A stretch of 57,324 bases of DNA from an uncultured Porphyromonadaceae bacterium (GCA_947253625.1 CAMYAB010000012.1:1-57324), one strand, 5' to 3'. Positions 16,628-25,530 are shown, counted from the stretch's first letter. Notes: generated by a model not told the origin, from the sequence alone. Made by a program: numbers and translations.

Positions 16628-16643
16628 ATCTTAGTTTTAACTG

Positions 16644-17360
16644 CTAGTTGTTTTTGTCAACAGATACAGTTGGCACGACCTTGATAATTTTCTCAAGGTA
16701 TGCCACTTGCTCGGCAAAGTAACTATTTTTTTCTGAATAATTCAAATTTAGCGTCTTAAAAATGCGCAATGCTTCTCCGAATTTCCCTTGGCGGATGTAG
16801 ATCCTTGCGAGGGTTTCTGTGAAGAGTTCTTCGGCCTGGCCAGGTGTGGTGTCGCCATCCGATGGTGGCGGGGTGGGTTTTTCCTCCTCGGTTGGGATCT
16901 TTTCGGCGGATTCGCCTTTGGCGAGAAAGGCTTCTATCAGGTCACCGGTGCTTTCGATGGGCTCTTCCGGCACTGTTTCTGCTGCTGTCGGTGGGGTTTG
17001 TATCCGGTCCAGCATCTCCTCTACCTCGTGTGCGTCATCCGGATGGTCTTGCAGGAAGTCATCGATGATACTAAAGCTGTCTTGGCTTTTGCCCGCCTCT
17101 GGCTCCTGCTTGCGGGGACGTGGTGGGCGGTGGTTGTTGAGGGTCAGGAAGAGCTGTGCCGGATCTGTGATGTAGAGGATCCGTCGGCTCAATTCGCTTG
17201 AGTATCGTAGGTCTCCGTTTTTGTGCAGGCAGATCAGGATCAGCCGGTGCAGTGGCTCGCAGTAGGGGTACTGCCGGCTGAGGAGGAGCAGGTCGTCCAA
17301 GTGGCTCAGGCTGAGTCCGGAGGGGTCTTCGAGGAGTGAGGCGAGTTCGGTGTAGGTCAT
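16644..17360 (-). CDS. TPR-containing conserved protein of the lptE-secG operon
   Basis: This 238-residue protein has no signal peptide or membrane segment. The N-terminal 75 residues are helical and Leu-rich, the middle is a Pro/Glu/Thr-rich low-complexity linker, and the C-terminus (ETLARIYIRQGKFGEALRIF and beyond) looks like one or two TPR helices. Homologous genes lie between lptE and secG in other Bacteroidota, but I know no function. Its start overlaps the lptE stop by one base (TAATG), implying coupled translation. Confidence 0.7.
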   Translation of the reverse strand: MTYTELASLLEDPSGLSLSHLDDLLLLSRQYPYCEPLHRLILICLHKNGDLRYSSELSRRILYITDPAQLFLTLNNHRPPRPRKQEPEAGKSQDSFSIIDDFLQDHPDDAHEVEEMLDRIQTPPTAAETVPEEPIESTGDLIEAFLAKGESAEKIPTEEEKPTPPPSDGDTTPGQAEELFTETLARIYIRQGKFGEALRIFKTLNLNYSEKNSYFAEQVAYLEKIIKVVPTVSVDKNN

Positions 17361-17887
17361 TACCAGTTTTCGACTGTTGCGTTGAATATCTGGTTGATCA
17401 GGTCCTCAGTCATGCGTGCGGTCAGCTCGTCTTGGACGTCGGAGAACATGAGACTGCTGTCAAATGTCTCAAAGGAAGTGAACTGTCGCTCAAAGCTCTC
17501 TTCTTCGTCGACCGTGTTGGTGAATCGGACGTTGATCGTGATGGTCAACTTGGTTTTTGCGGCAAGTGCGTTTTCTTGTACCGCCTCGGCTGTTAGTTCG
17601 TATCCGGTGATTTCTCCCTCTATGTTGAGGTCGCCTTGTCCTCCAACTTGTGTTAGGCGTGTGCGTGTCTCAAAACGGTGTTTTAGGTCTTCTGAAAACC
17701 TTTGGGCCAGAGGTGGGTAGACGGTTGGTGCGAGGTTCTGAAAGTCATCGATCTTGATGGTTTTGATCCGGGTGTAGTCGATGCTTGCACCGTTGAGCCG
17801 GTAGGCGATTGTGCAGCCTCCGATGGTCGGCAGGCAGAGGAGTAGCAATACTCTTACCACGAGGGCTGGGATGGACAGTGTACGCAT
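17360..17887 (-). CDS. lptE: LptE-family LPS-assembly lipoprotein
   Basis: LptE plugs the LptD barrel that inserts lipopolysaccharide into the outer membrane. The 175-residue protein has a lipoprotein signal (LCLPTIGGC), then YRLNGASIDYTRIKTIKIDDFQN, a pattern typical of the Bacteroidota LptE family, followed by alternating strands and a C-terminal helix (DLINQIFNATVENW). It starts two bases after the regulator gene and overlaps the TPR gene by one base, so the operon is tightly packed. Confidence 0.85.
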   Translation of the reverse strand: MRTLSIPALVVRVLLLLCLPTIGGCTIAYRLNGASIDYTRIKTIKIDDFQNLAPTVYPPLAQRFSEDLKHRFETRTRLTQVGGQGDLNIEGEITGYELTAEAVQENALAAKTKLTITINVRFTNTVDEEESFERQFTSFETFDSSLMFSDVQDELTARMTEDLINQIFNATVENW

Positions 17888-17889
17888 GG

Positions 17890-19137
17890 TTATTTTAGTT
17901 TGCGGTAGAGGGTTCGCTCGGATATATTTAGGTCCTCCGCTGTTTTTTTGCGCACTCCATTGTTGTGTCGCAGCACCATCTCTATATACTTTTGCTCCAT
18001 CTCCTCCAGGGTGAGGATGTGTCCATCATCCACGATGTCTTGAAACTCTGCTTCGGCCGCAGTCGTAGCTTTGGTGTTGGGCTGTGGGGCTTCTCCGGTG
18101 AGTACGACATCGGGTCCCAGGATGGCGGGTCGGGGTGTAATCCCTTGTTGTTGTCCTTGTAGGACGTGGTAGAGGAGCTGTGAGAGGTCGTTGATGCTCA
18201 TCTTCATCTCCCGCATCATCCCATAGATGGCCCCCATTTGTTGCTGGCTCTCCGAGAAGCCCGGTTCTCCACCTCCTCCTCCGATACCGAATGGGCTTTG
18301 CCCGGCTGTAATGAGGGCCGGGTGTCTTTGGTCTGCATTTGGTGGCAGTTGGTCGAGGAGTACCTGCTCGGAGATCAGTCGATCTTCGGCGATTACGCTC
18401 AGTCGCTCGACGAGGTTTTTGAGCTCGCGGATATTTCCCGGCCAGCGGTATCGGAGCATGAGTTGCTCGGCCTCTTCGCTGAGGCGGATAGGTGGCATGT
18501 GGTATTTGTCCGCAAAGTCGGATGCAAAAAGCCTAAAGAGGAGGAGTAGGTCTCCGCCTCTGTCGCGCAGTGGGGGGAGTGTGATGGTGACGGTATTCAG
18601 TCGGTAGTATAGGTCTTGCCTAAATTTTCCCTGCCGGATTGCTTCCTCCAGGTCTACATTGGTGGCGGCGACTATGCGTATATCGGCTCTCTGTACTTGG
18701 GAGGAGCCGACCTTCATGTATTCGCCCGACTCGAGTACGCGTAGGAGCCTTGCCTGCGTGGGCATAGGGAGCTCGCCTACTTCGTCGAGAAATATGGTGC
18801 CCCCATTTGCTTCCTCAAAGTAGCCACTTCGCTCCGTCACAGCATCGGTGAAGGAGCCTTTTTTGTGTCCAAATAGCTCGGAGTCGATGGTTCCCTCGGG
18901 TATGGCGCCACAGTTGACTGCCACGTAGGGGCCGTGCTTGCGTGCGCTGTTTTGGTGGATGATCTGTGGAAAGCTCTCCTTGCCGACGCCACTTTCACCG
19001 GTCACCAGTACGCTGACGTCTGTGGGGGCTATGAGGAGTGCTACCTCCACAGCGCGGTTGAGCTCAGGAGAGTTGCCAATCATTCGTTGCCGTTGCTTGG
19101 CACGCTGTATTTCTGCTTGCGGGATGCTGTTTTTCAT
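17890..19137 (-). CDS. Sigma-54-type AAA+ transcriptional regulator without receiver domain
   Basis: This 415-residue protein goes almost directly into the AAA+ domain (residues 20-250), with Walker A GESGVGKE (47-54) and Walker B IFLDE (115-119). A Gln/Gly-rich linker and a C-terminal Fis-type helix-turn-helix (about 380-415) follow. There is no N-terminal receiver or sensor domain. The sigma-54-contacting loop, normally GAFTGA, reads GSFTDA at 94-99, so classic sigma-54 activation is uncertain. It heads the operon with lptE, the TPR gene and secG, and a 21-bp-phased repeat element begins 52 bp upstream of its start. Confidence 0.88.
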   Translation of the reverse strand: MKNSIPQAEIQRAKQRQRMIGNSPELNRAVEVALLIAPTDVSVLVTGESGVGKESFPQIIHQNSARKHGPYVAVNCGAIPEGTIDSELFGHKKGSFTDAVTERSGYFEEANGGTIFLDEVGELPMPTQARLLRVLESGEYMKVGSSQVQRADIRIVAATNVDLEEAIRQGKFRQDLYYRLNTVTITLPPLRDRGGDLLLLFRLFASDFADKYHMPPIRLSEEAEQLMLRYRWPGNIRELKNLVERLSVIAEDRLISEQVLLDQLPPNADQRHPALITAGQSPFGIGGGGGEPGFSESQQQMGAIYGMMREMKMSINDLSQLLYHVLQGQQQGITPRPAILGPDVVLTGEAPQPNTKATTAAEAEFQDIVDDGHILTLEEMEQKYIEMVLRHNNGVRKKTAEDLNISERTLYRKLK

Positions 19138-19188
19138 GTCCGAAAGATACCAAATATTCGGGTAACCGAGGAGGGGTGTGGTCGGGCG

Positions 19189-19395
19189 TGGAGGAAAAAG
19201 TTTTTCCCTCGGAGAAAAACTCTACGAGGTCGGAGAAAAAGGTACGCTTGTCCCGGAAAAAGATAAAATCACTGTGTGATTTCTAGAAATCACACAGTGA
19301 TTTGAATAAACCACTAAGTGATTTGAATAAATCACATAGTGATTTGGAGTTTTTCGTCCGGAGGGTGTGGTTTTTGGACGGTAGGGATGACTTTA
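19189..19395 (+). repeat. Composite 21-bp-phased repeat element, copy A
   Basis: It has three blocks. First come CGGAGAAAAA-type units at 19210 and 19231 (a weaker one at 19189), ending in CTTGTCCCGG. Next are four AATCAC...GTGATTT palindromic units at 19267, 19288, 19309 and 19330, exactly 21 bp apart, one with AACCAC. Last is a GGAGTTTTTCGTC ... TAGGGATGACTTTA tail. Copy B at 53363-53597 has the same blocks in the same order on the opposite strand. The element lies between rmuC and the sigma-54-type regulator, upstream of the latter. Confidence 0.85.
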
Positions 19396-19451
19396 TCGTC
19401 CGTGTGTTTCTTTTTTGGGGCTGAGGGGTGTGGCGAGTGGCTTGTCGTGGG

Positions 19452-20645
19452 TCACTCGTTGTCCTGCATGTGCTCGTCGTCGTCTGTCGTGGTGGAGGAG
19501 CTGAGGGTGTTGATGCGGTTGGCGGTGCCGAGTAGTCCTTGTCGTCCACGGAGGCTGGTGTTGGTGTCGTCGTAGCTTTTTTGGAGGGCGTTGATGCGCT
19601 CTTGTATGGTCTCGAATCGCTCCATGAAGCGTTGGGTTCGCTCCAAAAGGAGTGCGACCTGGGTGGTTAGTTCGGCGAAGTTTTTGACCTGAGTGTCTTG
19701 TTTCCAGGAGAGTTGTATGAGCCTGAGGAGGACGTAGAGGTTGGCCTCGGAGGTGATGAGGACGTTGGCTTTTTTGGCGTAGTCGATGAGGGATGGGTCG
19801 TGTGTGTAGGCGAGTTGGATGGCGGAGGTATTGGGGACAAACATGAGGATGTACTCGAGTGCTTGTCGTGGTGCGGGGATGTATTGCTGGTATTTGTAGC
19901 CGCTAAGCTCCTGTATGTGTCCTCTCAGGCTCTTGGTGTGCCGGTCGAGTGCGTTTTGTCGGTCTTCGTCGTTTTTTGCCTCTATGTAGTCTAGGAATGC
20001 TGTGAGGGAGACTTTGGCATCGATGATGACGTCTCTGTTGTCAGGTAGGTGAAAGACGAAGTCGGGGCGGACTATGGTGTTGGTCTCTGTGCGTAGTGTG
20101 GGCTGTGTGTCGTAGTGCTTGCCTTTTTGGAAGCCCTCTCGCTCCAGTAGGACTTCGAGCTGTGTTTCGCCCCAGTTGCCTTGTACTTTTGGCTTGAGTC
20201 GGAGTGCTTCGGCGAGTGAGTCTGCTTTTTGTCCGATCTCTAGTGATTGCTCGGTGAGTTGCTTGATGGTTTGCTCCAGTCTGGCGGTCCGGTCGGTTTC
20301 TTTGGTGGTGGTGTCGGATAGGGATTGTCGGACTTCGCGTATGGAGTCTTGGAGGGGCTGTATGATGGTGGACAGGGTGGTGGAGGTGGTGGTGGTCAGC
20401 TCTTCGGCTCGTTGCTTGGTGATGGTCTCGGATAGGACGGTGAATCGATCTTCCATGGCTTTGATCTGTCCGGTCAGCTGCTCTTGCAGGGTGCCTCGGA
20501 GGTTGATTTCTCTGTGGTGCGCTTGGTCTTGGTCGATCAGCTGTTGGCTGAGGTGGCTGTTTCGGACGAGAGCCATGAGGTAGAGGATGAGGAGTATTAG
20601 GGTGGTGGCTCCCAGGAGTAGGGCTGTGATGGAGATCGGGGTCAT
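19452..20645 (-). CDS. rmuC: DNA recombination protein RmuC
   Basis: This 397-residue protein has the RmuC layout: an N-terminal membrane anchor (ITALLLGATTLILLILYLMAL), a long coiled coil (about 30-140) and a C-terminal nuclease-like domain with GNWGETQLEVLLEREG, the conserved PDFVFHLPDNRDVIIDAKVSL region and FVPNTSAIQLA. RmuC limits recombination at inverted repeats in E. coli; the biochemical activity is inferred from a PD-(D/E)XK-like fold. It follows the GH3/serine-hydrolase gene by three bases on the same strand, so it probably shares its transcript. Confidence 0.9.
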   Translation of the reverse strand: MTPISITALLLGATTLILLILYLMALVRNSHLSQQLIDQDQAHHREINLRGTLQEQLTGQIKAMEDRFTVLSETITKQRAEELTTTTSTTLSTIIQPLQDSIREVRQSLSDTTTKETDRTARLEQTIKQLTEQSLEIGQKADSLAEALRLKPKVQGNWGETQLEVLLEREGFQKGKHYDTQPTLRTETNTIVRPDFVFHLPDNRDVIIDAKVSLTAFLDYIEAKNDEDRQNALDRHTKSLRGHIQELSGYKYQQYIPAPRQALEYILMFVPNTSAIQLAYTHDPSLIDYAKKANVLITSEANLYVLLRLIQLSWKQDTQVKNFAELTTQVALLLERTQRFMERFETIQERINALQKSYDDTNTSLRGRQGLLGTANRINTLSSSTTTDDDEHMQDNE

Positions 20646-20648
20646 GGG

Positions 20649-23633
20649 TTATTGGATGGCTTGATAGATGACGGACTGGATGTGCTTTCGGATCTTGAGG
20701 GTGGAGAGTTTGTTGTTCCACCGCGTGGGTGAGCATCTATTGCTGAGAAAGATGTAGGTGATGTGGTTGGTGGGATCTACCCAAAAGCAGGTGCCGGTGA
20801 ATCCGGTGTGTCCATAGGTGGATAGGGGGGCTTCCTCGGCGGTATTGCCGGGCTTTTTGGCTCCTCGGTGTCGGTCAAAGCCCATGGCGTATGGGGAGGT
20901 GCGGTGTCGTGCTGTGGTGTAGTGGCGGAGGACCTCCGGTGAGCAAAAGTCGATACCTCCGTAGTTGCCACCTCTCGCCAGGAGCTCGACCAGCTTGGCC
21001 AAGTCGTGTGCGTTGGCAAAGAGCCCGGCATTGCCGGAGACGCCTCCGAGCATGGCGGCCGCCTCGTCGTCGACATCTCCGTGGAGGACTTGGTGGCGCA
21101 AAAATCGATCGTCCTGCCCTTCAGCCACATCGGATAGGGGGAAGTGGACGTAGGGCTTGAAGCAGAGGCGTGTGGTGCCGAGCGGTCGTGCGATCTTGTC
21201 GTAAAAGAGGCTGTCCAGTGGCTTGGTGTAGGCTCTCTCGAGGACGTCGCTGAGTAGCAAGAAGTCGAGGTCGGAGTAGCGGTAGCGTCCGGGTCGGAGT
21301 GTGGCGTCGCAGATCATCCGGCGTATCATGGACTGTACTTGTGGGCTGAGGTAGTAGCCTTGGGCCATTCGTGTGGGATAGAGGGCTGAGGAGTCGCGGC
21401 TGACGAGGTCTTGGCGAAAGTTCCAGTCGGTTTGTGCCCAAGCATTTCGGCCGATCTTGAGGGGGTAGCCGGTGCGCTTTCGTCCGGTGATGAGTGGTCG
21501 GTCGTAGGAGGTGGGCTCTAGTAGCTCCTCGTAGAATCGTAGGACGGCCGGTAGGCCGGCGCAGTGGTGGAGGAGGCTCCTGAGTGTGAGGTCTGCCTTG
21601 TCGGAGCGATCGGTGTAGTCGAGGTACTTGCGCAGTCGGTCGTCGGGGTGGATGCGTTGCTCGGTCGTGGCTATCATCAGGAGCGGGGTGGTGACAGCGG
21701 CTTTGGTGACGGAGGCAGTGTCGTACAGTGTGGTGAGGTCGACCGGTTTTTGGCCGGCCGCATCCTTGGTGCCAAAGGCTTTTTCGTAAATGATGTAGCC
21801 GTCCTTGGCGACTAAGACTTGGCAGCCCGGATAGGCTCTTTGGCGTACTCCCTCGGTCGCCAGATCGTCGATGCGACTCAGTACGGTGGCGTCCATCCCG
21901 ACTTGCTCCGGCGTGCCGTATGCCAGTCGGCTCTTGGTGGTGGTGAGTCCGGTACCTGCCGTGATGTACGGGCTGAGGTCTACCGGAAGCGTGCCCCCAA
22001 AGGGGATGGCGCCGGTGAGGGCTTCTCCGAGAGCGGATTGCCCGCCGGCTTTGGCGTCGTAGGCAAAGCAGACGGCACCGGCCAGACTGAGCTCCCGTCC
22101 GTACTGCAGAGCGGCGTATGGGGTGGTGAGAAAGGCCAAGACTGAGCGGGTGTCGCTGAGTAGCTCTGTCAGATTTTTGTCCGGTCGGATTTTTTGTCCG
22201 GTGACGGCTACGATGACGGTGTCGTACTCTCGGAGCCGGCGGTAGATTGACTGTCGAGTCGCACTGTCGGTGCGTGTGCCGATGGCGAATGCTTTGGTCT
22301 CCGGTATTGCTTCTCGTAGCTGTGTCAGCAGGTGCGGGAGTTGGTTGTCGCCGTATCGGAGTAGTGCCAGCCGTGGTTGTCCCTTGAGGGGGAGTAGGTC
22401 GCTGTCGTTGCGTGTGAGGGTCATGGCTTGGCGGTAGATCTGTCGGATGAGGTCTTGAGCAGAGGTGGGGTTGAGGTCGGTGGTGAGTTGCCGATCCGGT
22501 AGGGGTGTCCGATCTGTGGCTCCGGTGAGGTACTTGTAGATCAGTACTTTTTTTGCTCTACGATCGACCTCCTCGGGGGTGATTTCGCCCGTGTCCAGTG
22601 CGTGCATGAGGTCGTCTACGGCTTGGCGTGGGTTTGGCGGTGCCAGTAGGATGTCGCTCCCGGCTCTGAAGACCTCCACGGCTACTGAGCCGCTCCCCAC
22701 TCCGGCAGTGATACCGCGCATGCCCAGCCCGTCTGTGAAGATGAGTCCGCGGAAGCCCAGCTTGTCTTGTAGCAGATCGGTCACTACGGATCGACTGGCG
22801 CTGGATGCTCCGGTGGTGGCTCCAAGTGCCGGGATCTGTAGGTGGGCGATCATCATACCACTGAGTCCGGCTCGGATGTAGGCCTCAAATGGTGGTAGCT
22901 CTACTGCCTGAAGCTCTTTGAGACTCTTCGTGATGAGTGGCAGTGCGTAGTGCGAGTCGGCCGAGGTATCACCGTGTCCGGGGAAGTGCTTGGCAGTGGA
23001 GAGCACACCACCCTCCTCCAATCCTCGTGCGTAGGCAATGCCCAGCTTGGAGACTAAGGCTCCGTCGGACCCGAAGCTACGGGTGCCGATCACGGGATTT
23101 TGGGGGTTGCTGTTGATGTCGAGCACCGGGGCAAAGTTGATCTGGACCCCCAGCCTTTTGGCCTCCTTGGCCGTTGCCTGTCCGTAAGCATAGGCGAGAG
23201 CCTCGTCGTTGGTGGCTCCGAGTAGGATGTTGCGTGGCCACTTGGGCGTCCCGGTCAGGCGCATGGAGAGCCCCCACTCACCATCTATGGCAACGAGCAT
23301 GGGTATGCGAGCATTTTGGCGCATGTAGTTGGTCAGTCGGAGCTGATCTTGTGGCGTGCCTTTTTGCCAAAGTACACCACCGTAGTCCTCCTGTGTCACC
23401 ATTCGCTCCCATGCTCTCAGGGAGTGACTGTCGGTCTTTGGCGAGACCATCGGCATGATGAGTTGGGCTACTTTTTGCCGTTGTGTGCAGGTGCTGAGTA
23501 CTCGGTTGGCGTACTTTTCCGCTTCGCTGTATTGCTTGGGGTTTCGCAGTAGGTTGGGTGTGGTCTGGGCGAGTGCTCCTGTGCCGATGAGGCTCATCAG
23601 CAATAGTAGCAGTCGTAGTGGCCTGGAGATCAT
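20649..23633 (-). CDS. Glycoside hydrolase family 3 / serine beta-lactamase-like fusion
   Basis: The start at 23633 begins a signal peptide (MISRPLRLLLLLMSLIGTGALAQ) and overlaps the asd stop as ATGA; an upstream ATG would only add an Arg/Pro-rich leader. Of 994 residues, the N-terminal ~370 form a NagZ-like GH3 beta-N-acetylglucosaminidase with KHFPGHGDT (215-223) and nucleophile Asp301 (FTDGLGM). A second alpha/beta domain follows. The last ~390 residues are a class C beta-lactamase/DD-peptidase-like domain with SVTK (641-644), YSD (786-788, usually YxN) and HTG (942-944). The pairing suggests combined cutting of glycan and peptide parts of peptidoglycan in the periplasm; that is inference. 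Confidence 0.9.
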   Translation of the reverse strand: MISRPLRLLLLLMSLIGTGALAQTTPNLLRNPKQYSEAEKYANRVLSTCTQRQKVAQLIMPMVSPKTDSHSLRAWERMVTQEDYGGVLWQKGTPQDQLRLTNYMRQNARIPMLVAIDGEWGLSMRLTGTPKWPRNILLGATNDEALAYAYGQATAKEAKRLGVQINFAPVLDINSNPQNPVIGTRSFGSDGALVSKLGIAYARGLEEGGVLSTAKHFPGHGDTSADSHYALPLITKSLKELQAVELPPFEAYIRAGLSGMMIAHLQIPALGATTGASSASRSVVTDLLQDKLGFRGLIFTDGLGMRGITAGVGSGSVAVEVFRAGSDILLAPPNPRQAVDDLMHALDTGEITPEEVDRRAKKVLIYKYLTGATDRTPLPDRQLTTDLNPTSAQDLIRQIYRQAMTLTRNDSDLLPLKGQPRLALLRYGDNQLPHLLTQLREAIPETKAFAIGTRTDSATRQSIYRRLREYDTVIVAVTGQKIRPDKNLTELLSDTRSVLAFLTTPYAALQYGRELSLAGAVCFAYDAKAGGQSALGEALTGAIPFGGTLPVDLSPYITAGTGLTTTKSRLAYGTPEQVGMDATVLSRIDDLATEGVRQRAYPGCQVLVAKDGYIIYEKAFGTKDAAGQKPVDLTTLYDTASVTKAAVTTPLLMIATTEQRIHPDDRLRKYLDYTDRSDKADLTLRSLLHHCAGLPAVLRFYEELLEPTSYDRPLITGRKRTGYPLKIGRNAWAQTDWNFRQDLVSRDSSALYPTRMAQGYYLSPQVQSMIRRMICDATLRPGRYRYSDLDFLLLSDVLERAYTKPLDSLFYDKIARPLGTTRLCFKPYVHFPLSDVAEGQDDRFLRHQVLHGDVDDEAAAMLGGVSGNAGLFANAHDLAKLVELLARGGNYGGIDFCSPEVLRHYTTARHRTSPYAMGFDRHRGAKKPGNTAEEAPLSTYGHTGFTGTCFWVDPTNHITYIFLSNRCSPTRWNNKLSTLKIRKHIQSVIYQAIQ

Positions 23634-24646
23634 TTTCGGAGGGTTGGTTGGGCGTCTAGGAGATACTCTGCGATCTGGATGGCGTTGAGTGCAGCCCCTT
23701 TGCGGATTTGATCGCTCACGCACCAGAATGAGAGGCCGTTGGGGTTGGACAGATCTTGGCGCACCCGACCGACGTAGACTTTGTCTTTTCCGGAGAGGAA
23801 GAGGGGCATCGGGTACTCATTTTGTGCGGGGTTGTCGAGGAGGACGACACCGTTTGCCTTGGCAAAAGCGGCTTGTGCGGCTTGTGTGGTAAGGGGTTTT
23901 TCCAGCTCGACCCATATTGCTTCGGAGTGTGCTCTGAGTGTGGGTACCCGTACGCAGGTGGCACTCACCTCAAGGTCACTGTCCATGATCTTTCGGGTCT
24001 CGTGGTACATTTTCATCTCCTCTTTTGTGTAGCCGTTGTCGGTAAAGACGTCAATGTGTGGAATGACGTTGAAGAGGAGTTGGTGTGCAAACTTTTGTAC
24101 GGTCGGGGTCTCGCCTGAGGCGTATTGCTTTACCTGGTGCTCCAGCTCTTCCATCCCGGTTGCTCCGGCTCCACTGGCACTTTGGTAGGTGGCGACGTGT
24201 ACCTTTCGGATCCGGCTGATGTCGTTGATGGCCTTGAGTGCGACCACCATTTGGATGGTGGTGCAGTTGGGGTTGGCAATGACCTTGAGGGGGTGCTCCA
24301 GTGCTGTGTGTGCATTGACCTCCGGCACGACCAGTGGAACCTGTGGATCCATCCGAAACGCACTCGAGTTGTCGATCATGATTGCGCCATACTTGGTGAT
24401 GGTCTCTCGGAATCGTAGGGATGTACTTGCTCCTGCACTTGCAAAGACTAGGTCGATCCCCTCGAAGTCATCCCCCTCACGGAGTTCTTGGATGGTTAGT
24501 TCTTTTCCATTGACAGTGCAATTGCTTCCTGCGCTCCTTGAGCTACCGAATAAGCGAAGGGTGTCGTAGGGAAAATTGCGCTCTTGGATCAGGCGGAGCA
24601 GCTCTTGTCCTACAGCTCCGCTGGCGCCTACTATTGCGATATTCAT
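23630..24646 (-). CDS. asd: Aspartate-semialdehyde dehydrogenase
   Basis: This enzyme makes aspartate semialdehyde, the branch point to lysine, diaminopimelate, threonine and methionine. The 338-residue protein starts with the NADP-binding IVGASGAVGQELLR, has the catalytic cysteine Cys128 in ANPNCTTIQ, and later RVPTLRAHSEAIW with the catalytic His. It is translationally coupled by ATGA to the GH3/serine-hydrolase gene downstream. Linkage of diaminopimelate supply to a wall hydrolase is suggestive but may be chance. Confidence 0.95.
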   Translation of the reverse strand: MNIAIVGASGAVGQELLRLIQERNFPYDTLRLFGSSRSAGSNCTVNGKELTIQELREGDDFEGIDLVFASAGASTSLRFRETITKYGAIMIDNSSAFRMDPQVPLVVPEVNAHTALEHPLKVIANPNCTTIQMVVALKAINDISRIRKVHVATYQSASGAGATGMEELEHQVKQYASGETPTVQKFAHQLLFNVIPHIDVFTDNGYTKEEMKMYHETRKIMDSDLEVSATCVRVPTLRAHSEAIWVELEKPLTTQAAQAAFAKANGVVLLDNPAQNEYPMPLFLSGKDKVYVGRVRQDLSNPNGLSFWCVSDQIRKGAALNAIQIAEYLLDAQPTLRK

Positions 24647-24683
24647 ATCTGTGTAAAGTGTGTGGGTGTGTCGGTAAAAGAGA

Positions 24684-24724
24684 CAGTCCTCTCCTCAGGT
24701 GTGTGACACGCGGGGAAAGGACTG
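24684..24724 (-). terminator. Terminator between gpmA and asd
   Basis: An 11-bp stem with one mismatch (24684-24694 with 24714-24724) is followed on the minus strand by TCTCTTTTACC, downstream of gpmA. Confidence 0.6.
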
Positions 24725-24754
24725 CCGTTTTATTTGGGGTAAAGTGTACGTTGC

Positions 24755-25507
24755 TTACTTTTTCTTTCCCTGGTTGGCTACTGCCTCCATGAGTTTTTTG
24801 ATCTCTTCGGGGTCACCGATGAAGTAGTCTTTGACCAGTTTGTAGCCGTCGTTTTCGTCGAACTCAAAGACATAGGGAATCCCGGTGGGGAGATTGAGGC
24901 TGATGATGTCTTCGTCGCTGATGCCCTTGAGTACCTTGACGATACCGCGTAGGCTATTGCCGTGCGCTGCCACGATGACGTCGTCGTGCTTTTTGAGGGA
25001 TGGGAATATCGTTTGCTCCCAGTAGGGGCGTATGCGTGCGACGGTATCCTTTAGGCTTTCGGTGAGTGGTAGATCCTCGTGTGGCACTCCGGCATATCGT
25101 ATGTCCTTGTATGGGGAGCGGTCATCGTTGGCATCGAGAGCCTTTGGTGGTATATCGTAGCTGCGGCGCCAGATCAAAACTTGCTCCTCACCGTACTTTT
25201 CTGCGGTCTCGGCTTTGTTGAGCCCTTGCAGCATGCCGTAGTGTTTTTCATTGAGTCTCCAGCTCTTCTCCACGGGGATCCAGTCGAGATCCATCACGTC
25301 GAGGACGTTGTTGAGGGTTTTGACGGCGCGCTTGAGGTAGCTCGTAAAGGCTTGTGTGAAGTGAAAGCCGTTTTCCTTGAGTTGTTGTCCGGCTTTGCGA
25401 GCTTCGCTGATGCCTAGCTCTGTCAGGTCTACATCAGTCCAGCCGGTGAATCGGTTCTCGAGGTTCCACTGGCTTTGGCCGTGGCGTATCAGTACCAGTC
25501 TTTTCAT
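24755..25507 (-). CDS. gpmA: 2,3-bisphosphoglycerate-dependent phosphoglycerate mutase
   Basis: This glycolytic enzyme interconverts 3- and 2-phosphoglycerate. The 250-residue product starts LVLIRHGQSQWN, with the phospho-accepting His9, and contains RFTGWTDVDLTE, the RRSYDIPP loop and AAHGNSLRGIVK with the second catalytic His. The length matches the dPGM family. It lies 23 bp downstream of the polyprenyl synthase gene on the same strand and is followed by a terminator. Confidence 0.97.
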   Translation of the reverse strand: MKRLVLIRHGQSQWNLENRFTGWTDVDLTELGISEARKAGQQLKENGFHFTQAFTSYLKRAVKTLNNVLDVMDLDWIPVEKSWRLNEKHYGMLQGLNKAETAEKYGEEQVLIWRRSYDIPPKALDANDDRSPYKDIRYAGVPHEDLPLTESLKDTVARIRPYWEQTIFPSLKKHDDVIVAAHGNSLRGIVKVLKGISDEDIISLNLPTGIPYVFEFDENDGYKLVKDYFIGDPEEIKKLMEAVANQGKKK

Positions 25508-25530
25508 GGTGTCGTTCTCTATTTGTATGG

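Noticed and set aside
19189..19395. CRISPR-like array (regular short repeats)
   Set aside because: Units are contiguous, 21 bp, without unique spacers, and no cas genes are present.
20041..20736. 231-codon minus-strand frame rich in His, Pro and Arg
   Set aside because: It is an alternative frame of rmuC and the end of the GH3 fusion; composition is typical of a shadow frame in GC-rich coding DNA.
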